DNA from: CAVYXK01 sp963772445
Lineage (GTDB): Bacteria; Pseudomonadota; Alphaproteobacteria; Acetobacterales; Acetobacteraceae
Length of the DNA: 64,000 nt
Direction of reading: 5' to 3'
NCBI GenBank assembly: GCA_963772445.1
Contig: CAVYXK010000019.1
Span: 744,001 to 808,000 of the forward strand
The notes under the pieces were generated by a model. It saw only the letters and a list, made by a program, of their open reading frames with translations. It searched no databases and was not told the DNA's origin. Positions 20,272-28,071 of this stretch are shown piece after piece (positions within the stretch are counted from its first letter, which is position 1; each line of letters starts with the position of its first letter). Position numbers and translations under genes: made by a program.

Positions 20272-20432
20272 CCCCCTCCACCTCTCCCGTTTGCGGGAGA
20301 GAGCCTGCGCCCCGGCTCAGACCCGGGGGGCGGCTCGCGAAGCGAACCGGGTGACCTCGCGCCGGGCACCCTCACCCGCCGCGCTACGCGCGGCGACCTC
20401 TCCCGCAACGTGGGAGAGGTGTAGGGAGCGCC
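20272..20432. repeat. REP-like palindromic intergenic repeat between mreC and mreB
   Basis: Two nested palindromes: cacctctcccgtttgcgggaga pairs inside itself (ctcccgtttgcgggag), and cgccgcgctacgcgcggcg, then ctcccgcaacgtgggagagg. The outer cacctctccc and gggagaggtg also pair. This is the familiar proteobacterial REP-type layout and lies inside an operon, where it could stabilise or process the mRNA. Confidence 0.7.
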
Positions 20433-20452
20433 TCGGGTCTTGGCGCGAAGGG

Positions 20453-21532
<1,080 letters not shown>

Positions 21533-21695
21533 GGGATGAACCCTTACGCCGAGGGGCGGCAACGCGCTGGGCTTAGCGGCGCCGGGAGGCGATCACAAGA
21601 GGGTGTTCCGAGACCACATCACCGCCCGATTTCAGCCACCCGGTTTCCTTCCCACCTGCTCAGTATCCATGGTCTCGGAAATGGAGATGCAGTCC

Positions 21696-21911
21696 ATGAT
21701 ACGTAAAGTCGCTTTGGGCGTGGTTGCCGGCAGCATCCTGACCGTACTGGCCGGCTGCGGGAACAGCCCTGGGGAAAGGGCATTGACCGGCGGCGCGATC
21801 GGTGCCGGCGCCGGGGCGGGAATTGCCGCGGTGACCGGTGGCAGGCCGTTGACTGGCGCGCTGATCGGCGGCGGTGTCGGGGCCCTTGGCGGTGCGTTAA
21901 CCGCCCCATAA
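21696..21911 (+). CDS. Small glycine-zipper lipoprotein
   Basis: 71 residues. N-terminus IRKVALGVVAGSILTVLAGC is a lipoprotein signal with lipobox LAGC, so it should be lipid-anchored. The remainder (TGGAIGAGAGAGIAAVTGGR, then LTGALIGGGVGALGGAL) is a glycine-zipper repeat such as occurs in outer-membrane-associated small lipoproteins. In-frame ATGs at 21681 and 21687 are alternatives; 21696 gives the shortest classical signal. Confidence 0.7.
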   Translation: MIRKVALGVVAGSILTVLAGCGNSPGERALTGGAIGAGAGAGIAAVTGGRPLTGALIGGGVGALGGALTAP

Positions 21912-21914
21912 GCG

Positions 21915-22015
21915 ATGCGTCGGTCAGTTAGTCGCGGACGGGTTTCGTGGCGGTGCTTCTTGGGCTCGCCGGATGCGGCTGTGACCCGGTGACCGGGCGC
22001 TTTCCGCCGGGCTGA
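21915..22015 (+). pseudogene. Possible mini-lipoprotein split by a one-base change
   Basis: ATG at 21915 encodes a basic start (MRRSVSRGRV). In the neighbouring frame, from about 21946, the sequence is VAVLLGLAGCGCDPVTGRF ending at TGA 22013-22015, a hydrophobic segment with lipobox LAGC. Adding one T to the TTT run at 21943-21945 would join these into a 33-residue lipoprotein. Very short, so this is tentative. Confidence 0.35.
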
Positions 22016-22136
22016 TCGGTGCAGGGGAGGAGCCGCGATTGCCGGCTTGCGGGTGGTCGACCGGTCTGGCGTCAGGAGCTGAATCGGCGTTCAGTGACCC
22101 GAGGCGCTCACGCGCACCGGCCACTGGACCCGATTC

Positions 22137-22352
22137 ATGTTCCGTTTTCTGATCTACCTTCTTGTTCTCGCCGGAGTGGCCGGGTGCGGCACATCCCCGC
22201 AGGCGCTGGGGCTGACCGGCGCACCCCAACAGCCCCCGCCGCAGCCGCCCGGCGATAACGCGATCCCTGCGCCAGGCGTGCCGGAAAGCAACAGCCCCTA
22301 CGGTTCGAGCACCGTGCCGACGACCGGCAACGGGCGCTTCTACGGCTACTAG
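22137..22352 (+). CDS. Small proline-rich lipoprotein
   Basis: 71 residues: MFRFLIYLLVLAGVAGC is a lipoprotein signal with lipobox VAGC, followed by a Pro/Gln-rich segment (QQPPPQPPG) and a Gly/Tyr end. Disordered and of unknown role. Its last 4 bp overlap the convergent leuA stop. Confidence 0.6.
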   Translation: MFRFLIYLLVLAGVAGCGTSPQALGLTGAPQQPPPQPPGDNAIPAPGVPESNSPYGSSTVPTTGNGRFYGY

Positions 22353-23932
22353 GCCGACAGTGCCTGCGGCTCCGTTCGCAGCCGTTTGACCAGCAGCTTG
22401 TTCAGCGCGTGTACGTAGGCCCGGGCCGAGGCGACGATGGTGTCTAGGTCGGCGCCCTGCCCATCGACCAGCTTGCCCTTCTCCTCCAGCCGGACCGTGG
22501 TCTTGGCCTGCGCATCGGTCCCCTCGGTCACCGCGCCCACCGAGAACAGCACGAGGTTCGCTTCGTGCGGGAAGATCTCGCGGATCGCCCTGAAGGTGGC
22601 ATCGATGGGGCCGTCGCCGGTGGCGACGGCGTGCTTCACCACGCCGTCCACCTCCAGTTCGAGCTCCGCCCGCTGGGGCGATTTCGAGCCGGCATGCACG
22701 TCGAGCGAGACGAAGCGGATGCGCTCATGATCGCGCATCACCTCGTCATCGACCAGCGCCATGATGTCCTCGTCGTAGACCACCTTCTTGCGGTCGGCGA
22801 TCTCCTTGAAGCGGCGGAACGCGACGTTCAGGTGGTTGTCGCCGATCTCGTAGCCCAGCGAGCGCAGCTTGTCGCGGAACGCGGCACGGCCGGAGTGCTT
22901 GCCCATCACGAGGTTGGACTTGGTCCAGCCGACGCTCTCGGGCGTCATGATCTCGTAGGTGGCGGCGTTCTTCAGCACGCCGTCTTGGTGGATGCCGGCT
23001 TCATGGGCGAAGGCGTTGCGGCCAACGATGGCCTTGTTAGGCTGCACGTCGAAGCCGGTGATGGTGGCGAGCAGGCGCGAGACCTTCAGAATATTTCGGG
23101 TCTTCACGTTGTTGCCGAACGGCACGCGGTCGTTCCGCACGCGGATCGCCATCACCGCTTCTTCCAATGAGGCGTTGCCGGCGCGCTCCCCGATGCCGTT
23201 GATGGTGGACTCCACCTGGCGGACGCCGGCGTTGATCGCCGCCAGCGTGTTGGCGACGGCCAACCCAAGGTCGTTATGATTGTGCGCCGACAGCACGACC
23301 TTGTCGGCGCCGGGCACCCGCTCGCGGATCATGGTGAAGATGCGGTGCATGTCCTCGGGCAGCGCATAGCCGACCGTGTCGGGGATGTTGATGGTGGTGG
23401 CGCCGGCCTTGATCGCCGCCTCGCAGCAGCGGCACAGGAAGTCGGGGTCGGTTCGGGTGCCGTCCTCGGCCGACCACTCGACATCGTCGGTGAAGTTGCG
23501 AGCCAGCGTCACGCTGTCGATGACCGCCTGGTGCACCGCCTCCGGCTCCATCCGCAGCTTGTATTTCATGTGCAGCGCGCTGGTGCTGATGAAGCTGTGG
23601 ATGCGTTTGCGCTTTGCCGCTTTCACCGCTTCGGCGGCGCGCAGGATGTCCTCGCGGCCGGAGCGGGCCAGGCCGCAGATCACCGGGGTGTCGTCACGCT
23701 GGCCGAGGCTTTCGGCGATCGCCTTCACGCTGTCGAAATCGCCCGGCGACGCGATCGGAAAGCCGGCTTCAATCACATCGACGCCAAGCTCGGCTAGCGC
23801 TTCCGCCATCCGGATCTTCTCGCTGATGTTCATCGAGAAGCCGGGCGACTGCTCACCATCGCGCAACGTGGTGTCGAAGATGATGATGCGGTGGTCGTCC
23901 AGCTTGCCGAAGCTGGGATGTTCGATGCTCAT
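22349..23932 (-). CDS. leuA: 2-isopropylmalate synthase
   Basis: About 527 residues, the first committed step of leucine synthesis: acetyl-CoA plus 2-ketoisovalerate gives 2-isopropylmalate. The TIM barrel shows DTTLRDGEQSPGFSM, VIEAGFPIASPGDF, LSAHNHNDLGLAVANTLAAI (metal HxH) and NAFAHEAGIHQDGVLKN; the C-terminal leucine-sensing domain includes the VHAGSKSPQRAELEL region. The ATG at 23932 has GAGGA 9 nt upstream; the 23959 start would run through the attenuator. It is preceded by a leucine-rich leader peptide. Confidence 0.95.
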   Translation of the reverse strand: MSIEHPSFGKLDDHRIIIFDTTLRDGEQSPGFSMNISEKIRMAEALAELGVDVIEAGFPIASPGDFDSVKAIAESLGQRDDTPVICGLARSGREDILRAAEAVKAAKRKRIHSFISTSALHMKYKLRMEPEAVHQAVIDSVTLARNFTDDVEWSAEDGTRTDPDFLCRCCEAAIKAGATTINIPDTVGYALPEDMHRIFTMIRERVPGADKVVLSAHNHNDLGLAVANTLAAINAGVRQVESTINGIGERAGNASLEEAVMAIRVRNDRVPFGNNVKTRNILKVSRLLATITGFDVQPNKAIVGRNAFAHEAGIHQDGVLKNAATYEIMTPESVGWTKSNLVMGKHSGRAAFRDKLRSLGYEIGDNHLNVAFRRFKEIADRKKVVYDEDIMALVDDEVMRDHERIRFVSLDVHAGSKSPQRAELELEVDGVVKHAVATGDGPIDATFRAIREIFPHEANLVLFSVGAVTEGTDAQAKTTVRLEEKGKLVDGQGADLDTIVASARAYVHALNKLLVKRLRTEPQALSA

Positions 23933-23958
23933 TGTGGTCGGTCCTCGGGGATGGAACA

Positions 23959-24027
23959 CGCTCAGCCGTCAGGGGGTCTCCCCTGAGCGAATGCCGGCGG
24001 TCAGCACCCCGGCGGGACGCTCAGGGG
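23959..24027 (-). promoter_or_regulatory. Leucine attenuator with alternative 2:3 and 3:4 hairpins
   Basis: On the transcript strand, segment 2 (CCCCTGAGCG, 24027-24018, overlapping the leader stop codon) is perfectly complementary to segment 3 (CGCTCAGGGG, 23989-23980). Segment 3 can instead pair with segment 4 (CCCCCTGA, then CTGAGCG, 23976-23959) as TCAGGGG/CCCCTGA. This is the antiterminator/terminator arrangement of translation-controlled attenuation. No strong U-run follows segment 4, so the terminator type is open. Confidence 0.75.
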
Positions 24028-24128
24028 CGGCTAAGTCGAAGGAGGAGGCCGAGGGTCAGCAGGCGCAGGCCAGTGCGCGCCGCGAAGCGGGCGGTTCGGC
24101 AGGCCATGCGGATGCCACAGCAGAGCAT
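24021..24128 (-). CDS. leuL: Leucine-rich leader peptide of leuA
   Basis: A 35-codon reading frame beginning ATG CTC TGC and ending TGA at 24023-24021. Its second half is TGLRLLTLGLLLRLSRP, with eight leucines within twelve residues. Ribosome stalling at these codons when charged Leu-tRNA is scarce would free segment 3 of the attenuator. The ATG falls 7 nt after a -10 box, so the mRNA is probably leaderless with the A of AUG at or next to +1, as is known for the rhizobial trpL leader. Too short for normal gene calling. Confidence 0.78.
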   Translation of the reverse strand: MLCCGIRMACRTARFAARTGLRLLTLGLLLRLSRP

Positions 24129-24135
24129 GGGGGGG

Positions 24136-24164
24136 TGTATAGGGGGTATGGCGGCGGGGTGCAA
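24136..24164 (-). promoter_or_regulatory. Sigma-70-type promoter for leuL-leuA
   Basis: On the minus strand TTGCAC (24164-24159) and TATACA (24141-24136) are separated by exactly 17 bp. The next seven bases are C, then the leuL ATG. Confidence 0.7.
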
Positions 24165-24230
24165 TGGGCCACGGAGGGAAGCCAGCTTGGCGCGCGAATA
24201 CGATCAGGCCAACGTGGCACCGAAACTGCC

Positions 24231-24514
24231 GTGGCATTACGTGACAAGCTGCACCGTGATCGTGATCTGTTGCTATCGATCGCCGTAAGTCATGGCGTGT
24301 CCAACCTCGGTCTGTTCGGCTCGGTGATACGGGGGGAGCAGAACGACGACAGCGATGTCGATCTCTTGGTCAGATATGGCAGAGGATTGCGGCGTCGACG
24401 ATTACCCGTCCATGGTCGGGAGCTGGAGCGTGCGCTTGGACGGCGCGTCGAAATCCTGATTGGGCGCAGCCTCAGCCCAGCCCCTACATCGAGCGGGAAG
24501 CGCAGCCTCTGTGA
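24231..24514 (+). pseudogene. Degraded MNT-type nucleotidyltransferase (MntA-like)
   Basis: From GTG 24231 the frame gives DLLLSIAVSHGVSNLGLFGS, then VIRGEQNDDSDVDLLVRY, the GSxxRG...DxD catalytic signature of small nucleotidyltransferases that pair with HEPN toxins. After that, pieces of the expected protein jump frames: VDDYPSMVG in one, ELERALGRRVEIL in the original, and YIEREAQPL in another ending at 24514. At least three indels are needed to restore it and no HEPN partner follows. A relic of a toxin-antitoxin pair. Confidence 0.6.
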
Positions 24515-24542
24515 AGGCGGAGCTTCCTATCTCTGAAGAGCT

Positions 24543-24889
24543 CGTCCGCCGGCAGCGCCGGCTCAGCCGGATGCTGCTGCCCAGCCGCGCGAGATCACTC
24601 GTCATCAGCACCAGATCAGCCGAGGCCGCCGCGATATCGGCCCCGCTCGCGCCGATCGCGATCCCCACCGCCCCCGCCTCCAGCGCCAAGGCATCGTTGA
24701 TGCCATGCAAAGTGAACCATTGTCGCCGCGGTTTGCTAGATGACAGCCGGTTTCACCGGCGGGTGGCGCACGATAGGCGTCTTCTGGCCCTTGTGGCAGC
24801 AAGCCGATCGGACCGGTGCTGTGAGCGGACCGTTTGTTAGTCGGATGCGCGCGAACCAGCGCCTCGGATCAGGGCTGAGCGCTGGCCCA
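24543..24889 (-). pseudogene. P-type ATPase fragment, copy A, part of a direct repeat
   Basis: On the minus strand: HGINDALALEAGAVGIAIGA, then DIAAASADLVLMTSDLARLG and SIRLSRRCRR, the P-domain hinge (GDGxND) region of a heavy-metal P-type ATPase. It is cut at both ends and lacks VGDG. The whole 24543-24889 stretch is nearly identical to 30408-30752 in the same orientation, so it is also a long direct repeat. Confidence 0.7.
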
Positions 24890-25222
24890 TCACGCGGCGA
24901 TCACCGGGCAGATGAACGCTGTGCTGATGCGCGGCACGCCAGCTGCCGCGATGTAGCTCAGCCTCGGCTCCCAGGGGGCGCTTCTGCGCCGGTCGCGCTG
25001 CGATTGTTCGCAGAGCGCGTTGCGCCAGGAAAAGTGGCGGGAAAACACATCTCGACGCAGCAGGTCCGCAGCATCCGCCGTCTCCAGGGTGCGAACGCCA
25101 ATTCGCATGGAAGCGCTACTGTCGAGGCTCTCCGCAGAGTCTACGCGCCACAACTTCCTGCAACTCGCGCCTGATCCCCCGGCTTAATGGCGATTGGTTC
25201 GAATTCAACGCAAAACGCACGC
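24890..25222. other. Gene-free stretch in the accessory island
   Basis: Open frames here resemble nothing I recognise. The stretch lies between the ATPase relic and the first Cys-rich peptide gene. Confidence 0.4.
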
Positions 25223-25474
25223 TTACAGCGCTCGACAGCAGCGATGTATGCAAGGGAGATTATGCTCTCTGCAGGCGCGAATGCACTCTTGTCGATAATT
25301 GAGAGGAATCTCACCACAGTATGTGCAGTCCCACTCGCAGTTATCCAAACACATCTGATCGCAGATCAGGGCTGCCTCTACAGAGGCGGCGAACCGCTGT
25401 TGTCTCAACATCGCGCGGAACTTATACGCGGCCCGTTCGAGAGATGCTTCGGCGGTAAATCCGGGGGTGTTCAT
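25223..25474 (-). CDS. Cys-rich small protein with PGFTAE leader, candidate precursor peptide
   Basis: 83 residues. It begins MNTPGFTAEASLERAAY and ends with a segment containing ten cysteines, largely spaced CX3C (CDQMCLDNCEWDCTYC, then ECIRAC and CIHRCC). The start ATG at 25474 follows AAGAGA; a longer open frame to 25618 has no shared features. It is the last gene of the minus-strand operon headed by the S8 peptidase. The N-terminal motif is shared with the next gene, as expected for two precursors with one recognition leader. The cysteines could bind metal or be modified. A bioactive-peptide role is inference. Confidence 0.6.
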   Translation of the reverse strand: MNTPGFTAEASLERAAYKFRAMLRQQRFAASVEAALICDQMCLDNCEWDCTYCGEIPLNYRQECIRACREHNLPCIHRCCRAL

Positions 25475-25530
25475 GGCAGTATTCTCTTTTAAAGTTGTCA
25501 GGCATTGCCAGAAGAAGTCATCCTGAACGG

Positions 25531-25725
25531 CTACACTGGCCACCTGGGTGGCGGAAAGCAGGGCACCCACCGACAGGACCAGTGTCCGTACTGGTCGGGG
25601 CCGCAGAAGAAGCACCACATCGCGGGGACGACAACGCCGCGATCGTGAGGTAGCGGAGCTCTGCCCCTATATCCAAGCGCACTTTCGCGAAGGGCGGACT
25701 CAGCTGTAAACCCTGGCATCCTCAT
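25531..25725 (-). CDS. Small peptide with PGFTAE leader, candidate precursor peptide
   Basis: 64 residues: MRMPGFTAESALRESALGY leader, then a middle RGRAPLPHDRGVVVP and a C-terminus rich in Cys, Trp and Pro (WCFFCGPDQYGHWSCRWVPC). A strong GGAGG precedes the ATG at 25725. The leader matches the downstream Cys-rich protein while the C-terminus is unrelated, the usual pattern of leader plus variable core in ribosomally made peptides. It lies 60 bp after the PatG-like gene. Confidence 0.62.
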   Translation of the reverse strand: MRMPGFTAESALRESALGYRGRAPLPHDRGVVVPAMWCFFCGPDQYGHWSCRWVPCFPPPRWPV

Positions 25726-25785
25726 CGTATCCTCCGTTGCTGGAGCGTAGCCACGCTGCTGTACCTTAGTTAAGACTGCAGGAAA

Positions 25786-26658
25786 TCATCGATCGAAGTA
25801 CGGTGACAACTTGGTTACCAAGAACGGAAACTGCTCGGTCACATCGACACGGGTAAAGAGTTTGTCTACGACATCGGTCTTCCGGTCAGTGAACGAAAAC
25901 ACGACCTCGACGATGCGGCGCGTTCCACTCAATATTGATGGCCGCGCGTCTATCGCGCTCAAAGACGCATTCCTGGCGTGCGCATCGGCAACCACATTAT
26001 ACACCGCGGGATAGCGAACGGTGAGATAATTTAGCGCGCGATGCTCGTCCATATCGCCGGCGTTGTCGGTAATCTGAATAATGCGGCTGAACACTTCCTC
26101 TGCCACCGCTTTGAACTGATCGGCCTTAATATTCTCGGGACGTATTAGCCCACCAAGCAGGGCGTCTACATCGAACGAATAGATCTGATCGAACGCGACG
26201 ATCGGAACCGTCAGTCCATTGCATAACGTCGGTGGCGCAATCGGCCCCTTCGCGCCGATGATCACGTCAACATCCGTCGCATGCGGCGTTGGACGAAGAG
26301 TCTCGACGAGCAGGTCGAAATCCGCGGGGTTGCGTGGCGCAAGAATGTATGTTTCCAGGCCCTCGATCGTCATAACCCAGCAGAGCTGGCGCACGAGGTA
26401 ACGGTTCTCTGGCCGGGTGAGGACCTCATGCAGCGCCTGGCGGTCCGTCAGCCCGTTGGTGGCCGCCCGACCAGCGGCTTGCGCAAATTCCTTCTCGACC
26501 GAGAGCTGCGGAAACCGCGGTGCAATGCTCCCGATCGCATAGACATAGGAGGGCATCATCGAACCGCCGACGCTTCCGCCACACGCCGGACAATCGGCCC
26601 CATTGCCGGCGACCGGCGGCGGCGGCGCCACGGCCACAGATACCACTGAAGGCGTCAA
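25786..26658 (-). CDS. PatG-like domain protein (cyanobactin maturation C-terminal domain type)
   Basis: About 290 residues. Resembles, from memory, the conserved domain attached to PatA/PatG cyanobactin proteases: PSYVYAIGSIAPRFPQLSVE, AGRAATNGLTDRQALHEVLT, RYLVRQLCWVMTIEGLETYI, ENIKADQFKAVAEEVFSRI, DEHRALNYLTVRYPAVY and FPFLVTKLSPYFDR. A CPACGG motif near the N-terminus could hold zinc. The start is uncertain: TTG at 26658 opens this frame, while ATGs at 26698/26695 lie in another frame. Here the domain is a separate protein, next to a stand-alone S8 peptidase, rather than fused as in PatG. Its biochemical role is not known to me. Confidence 0.68.
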   Translation of the reverse strand: MTPSVVSVAVAPPPPVAGNGADCPACGGSVGGSMMPSYVYAIGSIAPRFPQLSVEKEFAQAAGRAATNGLTDRQALHEVLTRPENRYLVRQLCWVMTIEGLETYILAPRNPADFDLLVETLRPTPHATDVDVIIGAKGPIAPPTLCNGLTVPIVAFDQIYSFDVDALLGGLIRPENIKADQFKAVAEEVFSRIIQITDNAGDMDEHRALNYLTVRYPAVYNVVADAHARNASLSAIDARPSILSGTRRIVEVVFSFTDRKTDVVDKLFTRVDVTEQFPFLVTKLSPYFDR

Positions 26659-26720
26659 GTCGGCAGCATGGCTGAATGATTTGGACTTCTGACATCATAC
26701 GCCCCTTGAGCGTTGCCTTA

Positions 26721-26927
26721 TTACCGAGTGAAGACCATCCAACGATTGAGCGCGGTCGCTCGCTGCTCGCAGCCCCCGCAAGCCTTCAAGCCGAACGCGT
26801 AGGTCACGCGCTTGATCCCATCGCCTAGGCCTACTTCTTCGTCCTTGATGAAGCCGGGAAGGCGCACGCGAACGGGTGCGACTCGGCGTCGGACTGGTCC
26901 ATCCTCTGTGTCAGTCTGTTCGGTCAC
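26721..26927 (-). CDS. CGGC-motif mini-protein
   Basis: 68 residues from a GTG at 26927 in a GTGA overlap with the S8 peptidase stop, so translation is coupled. The C-terminal half is RVRLPGFIKDEEVGLGDGIK, then RVTYAFGLKACGGCEQRA and TALNRWMVFTR. The GLGDxIKRxT...CGGCxxRAxxLNRW pattern looks like a recurring small module with a CxxC pair. It could be a substrate, a chaperone or a redox/metal protein for the peptide system. Confidence 0.6.
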   Translation of the reverse strand: MTEQTDTEDGPVRRRVAPVRVRLPGFIKDEEVGLGDGIKRVTYAFGLKACGGCEQRATALNRWMVFTR

Positions 26928-27964
26928 AGTGCACGCATCCTTGTGTTGACTGGCGCCAGCGCCAGGTACGCGGACCACGCGTTCAAGAGCGGCGGCGTCA
27001 CCGAGCGTCGGCGGGCGAGACCTCCCGTAATTGCCAGGCAGACCTGGCTGGCGCTTGCGCCAGGAAACACTGACCAGAGCAGCGCGATCGCCCCGGATAC
27101 GAACGGCACGGCGGCGCTGCTGCCGCTGAACCGTGCATACCCGCCCGATGCCGCGAGGCTTGTAACATTATGCCCCGGGCCGGCGAGGCCGCGGCGACCG
27201 ATCGAAGCGCCGAGATTCGATAAGGCGAGCACGTGCCCATAGCGGTCGCAACCGACGACGGGTATGACCCATGGATGGCGCGTAAGGGCCGAGCTTCCGA
27301 GCGAGCCCTGGTTCCCGGCCGCCGCAACGACGATGACGCCGCGCCGGACTGCCTGCTCCAACGCCTGGTTCAGGGAAGGCTCGGCGCGCGAAGCGCCGCC
27401 CGCCAGACCGACGCTGAGATTGATGACGCGAGCGCCTGCCTCGATCGCTTCGTGGATCGCAGCGGTCAATTCCTCGATGGTCGCATTTGGAACGCCGCTA
27501 TTCTCCAGGAGCACCGCCTCCGAGAAGATCGGACGCACAAGAAGCGTGCACCCCGGGCAAATTCCCGGCACCATGCTGTCACGCCTCGCGTGCAGGATGC
27601 CAGCCACGTAGGTGCCATGAGTGCATGCGCTGCTATCTGGCGTCGTGCACGTCCCTTCGCCGGGCGTCTGAAGCACCCGTATATTCTCGGCGGCGATATC
27701 CGGATGATTAAGGGCCACCGCTCCGTCGATCAGCGCCAGCGATACGTCCGGCACGCCAACGCTGACGGACATTAACGCCGGCAGCCCCACAAGGCGAAGT
27801 GCCGTTTCAAAATCCGGGTCTGCCTTGGCTAGATCGTTGAACGTCACCCGAGACGCCTGCTTGGCCGGACCTGCCGCTTGCTCATCGCTCCCCTCCTCTT
27901 CGTTGGCCGTTTCGCGGTTCCGGCTGTGGTGCACGGGCAGGCTGCTAAATTTCACGTGGTTCAC
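26924..27964 (-). CDS. S8 subtilisin-family peptidase, PatA/PatG-like
   Basis: 346 residues. The catalytic triad is complete: Asp in SLALIDGAVALNHPDIA (about residue 80), His in THGTYVAGIL (about 115), Ser in SGSSAAVPFVSGAIALL (about 288), with the oxyanion Asn in VVAAAGNQGS. There is no signal peptide, so it should work in the cytoplasm, as do cyanobactin maturation proteases. Its C-terminus ends soon after the catalytic domain. It leads an operon with the CGGC protein, the PatG-like protein and two leader-bearing peptides, so leader removal or macrocyclisation of those peptides is the natural hypothesis. Confidence 0.82.
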   Translation of the reverse strand: MNHVKFSSLPVHHSRNRETANEEEGSDEQAAGPAKQASRVTFNDLAKADPDFETALRLVGLPALMSVSVGVPDVSLALIDGAVALNHPDIAAENIRVLQTPGEGTCTTPDSSACTHGTYVAGILHARRDSMVPGICPGCTLLVRPIFSEAVLLENSGVPNATIEELTAAIHEAIEAGARVINLSVGLAGGASRAEPSLNQALEQAVRRGVIVVAAAGNQGSLGSSALTRHPWVIPVVGCDRYGHVLALSNLGASIGRRGLAGPGHNVTSLAASGGYARFSGSSAAVPFVSGAIALLWSVFPGASASQVCLAITGGLARRRSVTPPLLNAWSAYLALAPVNTRMRAL

Positions 27965-27983
27965 CGCTAAATCTTGCTAAATC
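27944..27983. promoter_or_regulatory. Candidate regulator operator, GCTAAATC direct repeats
   Basis: GCTAAATC occurs at 27966-27973 and 27976-27983 (10-bp period) with a third GCTAAAT at 27944-27950 inside the start of the S8 gene. The same pair occurs at 31688-31705. Direct repeats about one helical turn apart suit the OmpR-type winged helix of the adjacent regulator. Confidence 0.55.
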
Positions 27984-28071
27984 CAGCCGAATCAATTGCT
28001 AGCGAAAAGGCAAATGCCGGTGCACAGTCTGTCTGCCCTCACGTCACGGTCGCCACGGGTGAGGAGAAGAC

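Noticed and set aside
24890..25153. 87-aa minus-strand frame proposed as a transposase remnant
   Set aside because: No motif to support it; left as an unassigned gap.
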